From JAAFHN01 sp031421855 (lineage in GTDB: Bacteria > Pseudomonadota > Gammaproteobacteria > Burkholderiales > Burkholderiaceae_C), in assembly GCA_031421855.1 (NCBI GenBank), contig JANOPN010000196.1:1-19582 (forward strand): a DNA stretch of 19,582 nt, read 5' to 3'. The notes under the pieces are model-generated. The model saw only the letters and a list, made by a program, of their open reading frames with translations, was not told the origin of the DNA and made no database searches. This document shows positions 13,955 through 19,582 of this stretch, in pieces. Made by a program: the position numbers and the translations under genes. Numbering within the stretch: the stretch's first letter is position 1; every line of letters begins with the position of its first letter.

Positions 13955-14648
13955 TTTGCATAAGCCAGTGGTGCAGTTCTGCCGTGGTGTGCAGCACCGC
14001 GAGGGGTTTGAGTTTGGCCAGGCCGCTGCTGGGATGCGCGCCAAAGCTCACAGCCAAGGCGGGGCAGCCCGCGTTGATCGCAAGTTGCAAGTCGTGGGTC
14101 GTGTCGCCCACCATCAAGGTGCGCTCAGGCGGTGTGTCCAGCTCGTCCATCAGCTCATGCAGCATGAGTGGGTCGGGCTTGCCACGGGTCTCATCGGCGG
14201 TGCGCGTGGCGTGAAACAACTCGGTCATGCCAATGGACTCTAAGGCTTCGTCGAGCCCATGGCGGCTTTTGCCAGTCGCAACGGCGATCTTGTAGCCGCG
14301 CGACTTGAGCTCAACCAACATGATCTCGGTGCCCGGAAACAAATTGATGTCGTTTAAATGCTGGGCGTAGTGAAAGCGGTAGCGCTCGGCTAGTTTTGGC
14401 CACTGGTCTTTGGGCACGCTGGGTGCCGCGTGCGCTAGGGCCTGCGTGAGCCCCAGTCCGATGACATGGCTGGCTTGGTCGTCTGTCGGCGGCGGGTGGC
14501 CCAAGTCGGCAACCGCGCCCTGAATCGCTTGCACGATGACACGAGTGCTGTCGAACAAGGTGCCGTCCCAATCGAAAGCGATCAAGTCGAAGCGGCGAAA
14601 CGAAGCCGTAGGCTTGACGAACGATGGAGATTGGGAGCTGATCGGCAT
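13947..14648 (-). CDS. HAD-family phosphatase, phosphoglycolate-phosphatase-like
   Basis: 233 residues. HAD motif I is DWDGTLFDS, with the nucleophile aspartate at about residue 26. Motif II is AVATGKSRHGL, motif III the lysine in RGKPDP and motif IV MVGDTTHDLQLAINAG. A helical cap lies between motifs I and II, as in Gph (subclass IA). The likely role is dephosphorylation of 2-phosphoglycolate or a similar small metabolite in the cytoplasm. The substrate is not proven by sequence. The gene overlaps the Rieske gene by 8 bases, and its TAG stop lies inside the interspersed repeat. The start is 23 bases after the stop of the YjjJ-like gene on the same strand. Confidence 0.88.
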   Translation of the reverse strand: MPISSQSPSFVKPTASFRRFDLIAFDWDGTLFDSTRVIVQAIQGAVADLGHPPPTDDQASHVIGLGLTQALAHAAPSVPKDQWPKLAERYRFHYAQHLNDINLFPGTEIMLVELKSRGYKIAVATGKSRHGLDEALESIGMTELFHATRTADETRGKPDPLMLHELMDELDTPPERTLMVGDTTHDLQLAINAGCPALAVSFGAHPSSGLAKLKPLAVLHTTAELHHWLMQNG

Positions 14649-14671
14649 GGGTCGATTGTGAGTGATGTGTG

Positions 14672-16090
14672 TCAGGCCACCGCAACGGCGTGTCGCAAAG
14701 ACTCCATGGCGACGACAGCGTGCGCACGCATGCCATGGGAGATTCGGCTGTCATCTCGCACCGATTGCCAAAACGCTTGAGCCGCCTGCGCGCTGATGTG
14801 CCAGACCTCGCGCTCTTGCGGTTTGGGTAGTTGGGTTTGAGGCTGTGGGTTGCGCAACTCGCCGCCTGGTAAGGGCGAGTAGGCCATGGGGAGCATGTCG
14901 TAGGCGGGTGCGAGCGAAAAACCGCCCGCGTGCCATCGCAGCGATAGGTTGCCGGTGTGCATGTCGCTGTTGCCAATTAAGGTGCCAAACCACCACAGCA
15001 TTTGGCTGGCCCGCACCTCGCTAAGTGTGAGCCAGCCCCGGTCGGCTAACGCTTTTGCATGCAAGGGCCAAGGCGCCCCGCCCAAACCCAGCAGGCAGTC
15101 GCTGGCGGCTTGCAAGCTCACCAGTGGCAGCCGCCCGTGCAGCCCCAAGCGGTCAAAACGCTCGACTTCTAAAAAGGTTCGCCCGTGCGCGCTCACGACA
15201 CGGCTGCGCGCAGCGCGCAAGTGGGGCTGCTGCGGGGCGATCTCGCACAAGGTGCGCAGCGCCAAGTGTTCGCACACGAGCAAATCGGCCCAGCGCTGGG
15301 TGGTGGCGTTGGGGCTTGATGGGTCTTGCGCGCTTGAGAACTTAACGATCACGTGCGGCGTGAGGTCGCCTGGCTCCATCGCGCGAAGGGCGGTGAACTT
15401 GGGGAATTCGCCCGCCGCGCTTCGGCCGGGGTCTCCCTGTCCAATTGCGATATCGGCCAACGCGGTGTAGTGCTGGGGCAGGTCGAGGGTATCGGCCACG
15501 GCGGGTGGGGCAAGTTTGAGTCGCAAAAATCGCTCAAGCGATGCGTCGCCCAAGATTAGGTTGCCACTGGTGTCCGACCCGCGTTGGCTCAATGCGACGG
15601 CGACGTGGTCGTCGCCCCACTCGCGTGGGTCTGTGGGTAGGTGCAGGCTCGGGCCCCAAGCGCGGGCGAATTGCCGGCCCAAATAGCCCTGGGGCTGCAT
15701 GTTGTACACGGCATAGGGCAGGCCACCCCACCAGCCATCGCGCGTGGGATCGGTGGCGGTATCAAAACACGGCATGTGCTCGCCCAATGGGCACAGGCTG
15801 CCGTGTGGCTCAATTAGGCTGAATTCGCACAGAGCTGGCGCGACATGGCCCTGTGCGTCAATGGCATAAAGCGGCCAACTGGCAACCTCGCCGCGCAGGG
15901 GTTTGGCTTGGGCGTATCGCGTGCGACCCGCGCGACCCGCTTGGCGCAGGCTCGGCACACCAGCCAAAACGCGGCGAACCTGCCGGTCAGACAAGCCGCT
16001 GGCGCGGGCCAAATCAGGGGCGCTGGCGGGGCCTCGGCGCAGTTGAGCCAATAGCAAGGAGTGCTCGGCAGGTGATTCGGTGATTGCCAT
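14672..16090 (-). CDS. yjjJ: HipA-family kinase-like protein, YjjJ type, with N-terminal HTH
   Basis: 472 residues. The first 45 residues form a winged-helix-like HTH (LLLAQLRRGPASAPDLARASGLSDRQVRRVLAG). The rest is a HipA-like kinase: glycine-rich AAGEFPKFTA (225-234), ATP-binding lysine K250 in VIVKFS, FLEVERFDR (306-314), catalytic loop GNSDMHTGN (373-381, D376) and metal-binding D398 in APAYDML. No separate HipB antitoxin gene is adjacent, which is also true of E. coli YjjJ (HipH), a solitary HipA homologue with an N-terminal HTH. The fused domain may be the regulator. The ATG at 16088-16090 is chosen. The open frame extends 65 codons upstream only through the tandem repeat. A good promoter and an operator-like repeat stand directly before it. 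Kinase activity and target are unknown. Confidence 0.85.
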   Translation of the reverse strand: MAITESPAEHSLLLAQLRRGPASAPDLARASGLSDRQVRRVLAGVPSLRQAGRAGRTRYAQAKPLRGEVASWPLYAIDAQGHVAPALCEFSLIEPHGSLCPLGEHMPCFDTATDPTRDGWWGGLPYAVYNMQPQGYLGRQFARAWGPSLHLPTDPREWGDDHVAVALSQRGSDTSGNLILGDASLERFLRLKLAPPAVADTLDLPQHYTALADIAIGQGDPGRSAAGEFPKFTALRAMEPGDLTPHVIVKFSSAQDPSSPNATTQRWADLLVCEHLALRTLCEIAPQQPHLRAARSRVVSAHGRTFLEVERFDRLGLHGRLPLVSLQAASDCLLGLGGAPWPLHAKALADRGWLTLSEVRASQMLWWFGTLIGNSDMHTGNLSLRWHAGGFSLAPAYDMLPMAYSPLPGGELRNPQPQTQLPKPQEREVWHISAQAAQAFWQSVRDDSRISHGMRAHAVVAMESLRHAVAVA

Positions 16091-16114
16091 GTCCGGATTA
16101 TTGTCCGGAATTAT
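16090..16114 (-). promoter_or_regulatory. Tandem TCCGGA operator-like repeat at the yjjJ start
   Basis: Two abutting 12-13 base units (TGTCCGGATTAT and TGTCCGGAATTAT on the plus strand), each containing the palindrome TCCGGA with centres about one DNA turn apart. They run from the -10 box to the start codon of the YjjJ-like gene. The expected transcription start falls inside them, so a bound protein would block transcription. Autoregulation by the N-terminal HTH is a natural hypothesis. Confidence 0.55.
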
Positions 16115-16138
16115 TGATAAAAAATCTTTTTTAATCAA
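16110..16138 (-). promoter_or_regulatory. Sigma70-type promoter for the YjjJ-like gene
   Basis: On the minus strand, TTGATT (16133-16138) and AATAAT (16110-16115) are separated by exactly 17 bases of A/T-rich DNA that includes A6-GA-T6. They match the -35 and -10 consensus well (5 of 6 at the -10). A start about 7 bases further would give a leader of only about 13 bases before the ATG, without room for a normal ribosome binding site. Confidence 0.6.
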
Positions 16139-16166
16139 CGGTTTGCAGAAACATTGACGATCAAAA

Positions 16167-16214
16167 TGTCTAGATTTATGCCTAGATTTATGTCTAGATT
16201 TATGTCTAGATTTA
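16167..16214. repeat. Four tandem copies of a 12-bp repeat (TGTCTAGATTTA)
   Basis: Units at 16167-16178, 16179-16190 (one change, TGCCTAGATTTA), 16191-16202 and 16203-16214. Three contain the palindrome TCTAGA. The array starts 3 bases after the ureC stop codon and lies upstream of the YjjJ-like promoter. It could be an array of protein-binding sites or a simple slippage product. Confidence 0.9.
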
Positions 16215-16217
16215 CTA

Positions 16218-17945
16218 CTAAAACAAAAAATATCGCTGCGCCATTGGCAGCACGCTGGCTGGCTCGCAGGTGAGTAGTTCGCCATTGGCGCGCACCGCGT
16301 AGGTTTGCGCGTCGATCTCCATCTGTGGGGCGAGGTCGTTGTGGATCATGTGGCGTTTGCCGATCGATCGGATGCCTTTGACGGCGCTGGTGACTTTTTG
16401 GAGTCCGTAGCGCTCATTCACGCCTGCGGCGAGCCCCGCTTGGCTCAGAAACGTGATCGAGGTTTGGTGCATGGCCCGGCCAAACGCGCCGAACATCGGC
16501 CGAAAATGCACCGGCTGCGGCGTTGGAATGCTCGCACCGGGGTCACCCATGGCGGCGGCCGCGATGAAGCCGCCTTTCAAAATGACGCTCGGCTTGACAC
16601 CAAAAAACGCGGGCTTCCACAGCACCAAATCAGCCCATTTGCCCACCTCGATGCTGCCCACCTCGTGGCTGATGCCGTGTGCAATGGCTGGGTTGATGCA
16701 CAGCTTGGCCAAATAGCGTTTGACGCGAAAATTGTCGCATCGGTCGGTATCACCGCTTAACTTGCCTCGCTGTGTCTTCATCTTGTGCGCGGTTTGCCAG
16801 CACCGAATGATGACTTCGCCCACTCGCCCCATGGCTTGCGAGTCGCTGGAGAACATCGAGATTGCGCCGATGTCGTGCAAGATGTCCTCGGCTGCGATGG
16901 TTTCTTTGCGGATGCGGCTCTCGGCAAAGGCCAGGTCTTCGGCAATGCCCGCATCGAGGTGGTGGCAAACCATGAGCATGTCGACATGCTCATCGAGCGT
17001 GTTGACGGTGTACGGGCGAGTGGGGTTGGTGGAGCTGGGCAGCACGTTGGGCAGGCCCACGACTTTCAAAATGTCGGGTGCGTGGCCGCCGCCTGCGCCC
17101 TCGGTGTGAAAGGTGTGGATCGTGCGGCCTTTAAACGCCGCGATGGTGTCCTCCACAAAGCCGCTTTCGTTCAGGGTGTCGGTGTGGATGGCGACTTGGG
17201 TGTCGGTGGCCTCGGCCACGTTCAGGCAATTGTCAATCGCGGCAGGTGTGGTGCCCCAGTCTTCGTGCAGTTTGAGTCCAATGGCTCCGGCATCGATTTG
17301 CTGGTGGAGCGACTCGGGCAGGCTGGCGTTGCCTTTGCCCAGCAGGCCAAAATTCATCGGAAACGAGTCCAACGACTGCAGCATGCGCTCCAAATTGGCT
17401 GGGCCGGGCGTGCAAGTGGTTGCAAACGTGCCGGTCGCTGGGCCCGTGCCGCCGCCAATCATGGTGGTCACGCCACTCATTAGCGCTTCTTCGATTTGTT
17501 GTGGGCAAATGAAGTGGATGTGGGTATCAATTGCACCCGGGGTGATGATCATGCCTTCGGCGCTCAAAATCTCAGTACCCGGCCCGATGACGATGTCCAC
17601 GCCCGACTGCACGTCGGGGTTGCCCGCCTTGCCAATGGCCACGATGCGCTGGCCCTTGATGCCAATGTCGGCCTTGATGATGCCCCAGTGGTCGACGATC
17701 AAGGCATTGGTGACGACCAAATCACAGGCATCCACGCTTCGGGGGCCGTTGCGCCGCTGGCCTTGGCCCATGCCGTCGCGGATGGTTTTGCCACCGCCAA
17801 ACTTGACCTCTTCGCCGTAACCGCCGCTCTTGAGCGTGAGGTCGGCTTCGACTTCGATGATGAGCTCGGTATCGGCGAGTCGAACCCGGTCGCCTACGGT
17901 GGGGCCAAAGATTTCGGCGTAGGCGCGTTTGTTGATTGTGGCCAT
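16218..17945 (-). CDS. ureC: Urease alpha subunit (catalytic)
   Basis: 575 residues, full length. UreC holds the di-nickel centre that hydrolyses urea to ammonia and carbamate in the cytoplasm. All active-site residues are present with a constant offset of +8 from Klebsiella numbering: H142 and H144 (HTHIHF), the carbamylated lysine K225 and H227 (GLKLHEDW), H254, H280, the mobile-flap C327/H328 (MVCHHLDAGIAEDL) and D368 (MFSSDSQAMGR). The ATG at 17943-17945 shares one base with the ureB TGA and has GGAG 8 bases upstream. A TTG one codon earlier is not needed. The gene is followed by the tandem 12-bp repeat and the YjjJ-like gene instead of ureE, ureF or ureG. Confidence 0.97.
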   Translation of the reverse strand: MATINKRAYAEIFGPTVGDRVRLADTELIIEVEADLTLKSGGYGEEVKFGGGKTIRDGMGQGQRRNGPRSVDACDLVVTNALIVDHWGIIKADIGIKGQRIVAIGKAGNPDVQSGVDIVIGPGTEILSAEGMIITPGAIDTHIHFICPQQIEEALMSGVTTMIGGGTGPATGTFATTCTPGPANLERMLQSLDSFPMNFGLLGKGNASLPESLHQQIDAGAIGLKLHEDWGTTPAAIDNCLNVAEATDTQVAIHTDTLNESGFVEDTIAAFKGRTIHTFHTEGAGGGHAPDILKVVGLPNVLPSSTNPTRPYTVNTLDEHVDMLMVCHHLDAGIAEDLAFAESRIRKETIAAEDILHDIGAISMFSSDSQAMGRVGEVIIRCWQTAHKMKTQRGKLSGDTDRCDNFRVKRYLAKLCINPAIAHGISHEVGSIEVGKWADLVLWKPAFFGVKPSVILKGGFIAAAAMGDPGASIPTPQPVHFRPMFGAFGRAMHQTSITFLSQAGLAAGVNERYGLQKVTSAVKGIRSIGKRHMIHNDLAPQMEIDAQTYAVRANGELLTCEPASVLPMAQRYFLF

Positions 17946-18250
17946 CAAAGCGCTCCCATGATGTCGCCACGAAAGCCAAACACGTGACGCGCCCCGCCCA
18001 AGGCGACAAGTGACACGGTTCGCTGCTGCCCCGGCTCAAACCGCACCGCCAAACCGCTGGCGATGTTGAGCCGCATGCCGCGCGCGACTGCGCGGTCAAA
18101 GATGAGTGCGGCATTGGTCTCGGCAAAATGGTAGTGCGACCCAACCTGAATCGGGCGATTGCCGCTGTTTTGCACCACAATGGTGCATGTGTGACGCCCT
18201 GGGTTCAGCGCCAGCTCGCCGTCGTCGACCAGAAGCTCACCGGGAATCAT
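17945..18250 (-). CDS. ureB: Urease beta subunit
   Basis: 101 residues, the normal length of a bacterial UreB. It begins MIPGELLVDDGELALNPGR and contains the family segments IQVGSHYHFAETN and VRFEPGQ, ending in VFGFRGDIMGAL. It packs with UreA and UreC in the urease trimer of trimers and has no catalytic residues. A strong ribosome binding site, AGGAGG, stands 5-6 bases before the ATG. The stop overlaps the start of ureC by one base. It is separated from ureA by 108 bases that contain a copy of the interspersed repeat, which is wider than the spacing usual in ure operons. Confidence 0.96.
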   Translation of the reverse strand: MIPGELLVDDGELALNPGRHTCTIVVQNSGNRPIQVGSHYHFAETNAALIFDRAVARGMRLNIASGLAVRFEPGQQRTVSLVALGGARHVFGFRGDIMGAL

Positions 18251-18300
18251 TTTTGCCTCCTGGGCGACCCTTGGAGCCGAATTTAAGTGAAAATTGGCAC

Positions 18301-18332
18301 TTGGTCGCCGTATTCATTGGGTTTGTTGCTAT
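18301..18332 (-). repeat. Interspersed repeat, copy D, between ureA and ureB
   Basis: On the minus strand it begins ATAGCAACAAACCC and ends GGCGACCAA, matching copy C at 31 of 32 positions by eye. It lies in the 108-base spacer of the urease operon, preceded by an A/T-rich segment (ACTACTATTTAT) and untranslated. It does not interrupt either gene or the ureB ribosome binding site. Confidence 0.85.
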
Positions 18333-18358
18333 ATAAATAGTAGTATTCATGGACGCAC

Positions 18359-18661
18359 TCACTGAATGGGTTGGTGCACGGTGACGAGCTTGGTGCCGTC
18401 CGGGAAGGTTGCCTCGACCTGAATGTCGGCAATCATCTCGGCGATGCCGTCCATCACGTCAGCGCGGGTCAAGATCTGGCGGCCCTCGCTCATGAGCTGG
18501 GCCACGGTTTTGCCGTCGCGCGCACCCTCCATCACGGCTGCGCTGATGAACGCCACCGCCTCGGGGTAATTGAGCTTCAAGCCACGCGCTTTGCGCCGCT
18601 CGGCGACCAAGGCGGCAGTGAACAACAAGAGCTTGTCTTTTTCGCGGGGAGAGAGGTCCAT
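18359..18661 (-). CDS. ureA: Urease gamma subunit
   Basis: 100 residues, the exact usual length of UreA. MDLSPREKDKLLLFTAALVAERR opens the protein, LNYPEAVAFISAAVMEGARDG is the conserved centre, and VEATFPDGTKLVTVHQPI closes it. It is a structural subunit of the urease complex. The ATG at 18659-18661 is chosen because the family starts there. The open frame continues 24 codons upstream without family-like sequence and would run into the divergent dehydrogenase gene. It is the first ure gene on this strand in the window. No ureD is found upstream, where a divergent dehydrogenase begins 58 bases away. Confidence 0.96.
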   Translation of the reverse strand: MDLSPREKDKLLLFTAALVAERRKARGLKLNYPEAVAFISAAVMEGARDGKTVAQLMSEGRQILTRADVMDGIAEMIADIQVEATFPDGTKLVTVHQPIQ

Positions 18662-18719
18662 GGCGGCATTGTGATGCAAGATATGCGCCAATCTTCCACC
18701 GTCACCGCGCTCCAAAACC

Positions 18720-19582
18720 ATGGCACTCATCAACTACATCACCCAAGTTCAGCTTGATTTTGGCGCAGTTGCGCTGCTCGCCAGCGAGTGCGAGCGCCTG
18801 GGGTTACGCCGCCCCTTGGTCGTCACCGATGCGGGCGTTCGCGCCGCTGGGGTGCTCGACTTGGCCTTGCGCGGCATGGGTGGCGTAGCCCACTCAATTT
18901 TTGACCAAACCCCGTCAAACCCGACCGAAGCGGCGGTTCGCCTAGCTGCCGCCCAGTATTTGGCCGAGCACTGCGACGGCTTGATCGCCATTGGTGGCGG
19001 CAGCTCAATTGACTGCGCCAAGGGCGTGGCGATTGCCGTGGCGCATCCGGGCGCGTTGGCGACCTATGCCACGATTGAAGGCGGCTCAACCAAAATATCA
19101 GACCAAACCCCGCCGTTGATAGCCGTGCCCACCACGGCGGGCACTGGCAGCGAGGTGGCTCGCGGTGCGATTGTCATCGTTGACGATGGGCGCAAACTCG
19201 GGTTTCATTCGCCCCACTTGATTCCAAGAGTCGCCATTTGCGACCCCGAGTTGACCCTTGGCCTGCCCAGCGGCTTGACCGCCGCCACGGGCATGGATGC
19301 CATCGCCCACTGCATGGAGACCTTCATGAGCGCGGCGTTTAACCCCCCAGCTGACGGCATCGCGCTGGACGGTTTGGCTCGCGGCTGGGCGCACATTGAG
19401 CGCGCAACCGCCAACGGCCAAGACCGCGAAGCCCGCCTCATGATGATGTCGGCCAGCATGCAAGGGGCCATGGCTTTCCAAAAAGGCTTGGGCTGCGTGC
19501 ACTCGCTGAGCCACAGCTTGGGTGGTGTCAACCCGCGCTTGCACCATGGCACGCTAAACGCCATGTTTTTGCCCGCCGTCAT
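18720..19582 (+). CDS. Iron-containing alcohol dehydrogenase, 4-hydroxybutyrate-dehydrogenase-like (partial)
   Basis: 287 complete codons are visible before the window edge. The family usually has about 380 residues. NAD-binding GGGSSIDCAKG lies near residues 83-93, followed by PTTAGTGSEVARGA and the metal-binding region DPELTLGLPSGLTAATGMD followed by AIAHCMETF, then GCVHSLSHSLGG with two further histidine ligands. The whole stretch strongly resembles, from memory, the gbd product of Cupriavidus necator (4-hydroxybutyrate to succinate semialdehyde). Other substrates cannot be excluded. The ATG at 18720 fits the start MALINYITQVQLDFGAV. No ribosome binding site is obvious. It is divergent from ureA with 58 bases between the starts. 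Confidence 0.85.
   Translation, partial: MALINYITQVQLDFGAVALLASECERLGLRRPLVVTDAGVRAAGVLDLALRGMGGVAHSIFDQTPSNPTEAAVRLAAAQYLAEHCDGLIAIGGGSSIDCAKGVAIAVAHPGALATYATIEGGSTKISDQTPPLIAVPTTAGTGSEVARGAIVIVDDGRKLGFHSPHLIPRVAICDPELTLGLPSGLTAATGMDAIAHCMETFMSAAFNPPADGIALDGLARGWAHIERATANGQDREARLMMMSASMQGAMAFQKGLGCVHSLSHSLGGVNPRLHHGTLNAMFLPAV

Noticed and set aside
12490..14648. Possibility that the phosphatase-Rieske-SppA string is part of the PYP system
   Set aside because: This gene order is, as far as I recall, a common housekeeping arrangement in Burkholderiales, and the PYP operon is separated from it by 223 bases.
16091..16285. Upstream extension of the YjjJ-like protein with a repeated Lys-Ser-Arg-His motif
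   Set aside because: The motif is only the translation of the 12-bp tandem repeat, and the extension would begin inside ureC. A good promoter lies downstream of it, next to the ATG at 16090.
18662..18733. 24-residue N-terminal extension of UreA
   Set aside because: UreA is normally 100 residues beginning MDLSPRE; the extension would overlap the divergent dehydrogenase gene.

Overview
The window looks like a chromosomal segment of a Gram-negative betaproteobacterium, most likely order Burkholderiales and near Comamonadaceae. This is inferred from family-level resemblance of the proteins (urease UreABC, a 4-hydroxybutyrate-dehydrogenase-like enzyme, a Maf/YceD/RsmI-like neighbourhood, a Gph-Rieske-SppA string) and from moderately high GC with codon use to match. 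No rRNA, tRNA, CRISPR array, transposase or integrase was seen. Coding density is very high and no gene-free stretch exceeds 300 bases. The longest gap is 12267-12489.

Layout, left to right. (1) 1-3485: the tail of an unidentified gene, a minus-strand quinone oxidoreductase, then a plus-strand pair (HAD-like COG5610-type protein and class I methyltransferase) that looks like surface-glycan accessory functions. (2) 3493-6888, minus: a compact operon of gamma-glutamyltransferase, an EamA transporter and an SDR-like protein without the usual YxxxK. A divergent HTH regulator starts only 18 bp from the ggt start. (3) 7658-9794: yceD (without its usual rpmF neighbour) divergent from maf and an RsmI-like methyltransferase. 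(4) 9814-12266, minus: the most interesting block. Two tandem photoactive-yellow-protein (PYP)-like PAS proteins, both with the chromophore-anchoring cysteine, are followed by an overlapping short AMP-forming acyl-CoA ligase, a plausible enzyme for activating a p-coumarate-type chromophore. (5) 12490-14648, minus: gph-like HAD phosphatase, Rieske ferredoxin and SppA in an operon. (6) 14672-16090, minus: a stand-alone HipA-family protein of the YjjJ type with its own N-terminal HTH, a good promoter and an operator-like repeat. (7) 16218-18661, minus: ureA, ureB and ureC without any accessory ure gene in the window. (8) 18720-end, plus: an iron-containing alcohol dehydrogenase cut by the window edge.

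Across all of this lies an interspersed repeat of about 32 bp (five clear copies and one decayed copy). It occurs between genes and also inside genes, where it is translated in different frames. Two copies form codons 2-12 of a gene just after the ATG, one interrupts an SDR domain, one sits between ureA and ureB. It behaves like a small protein-invading repeat. This and the PYP/ligase cluster are the two main candidates for new biology here.
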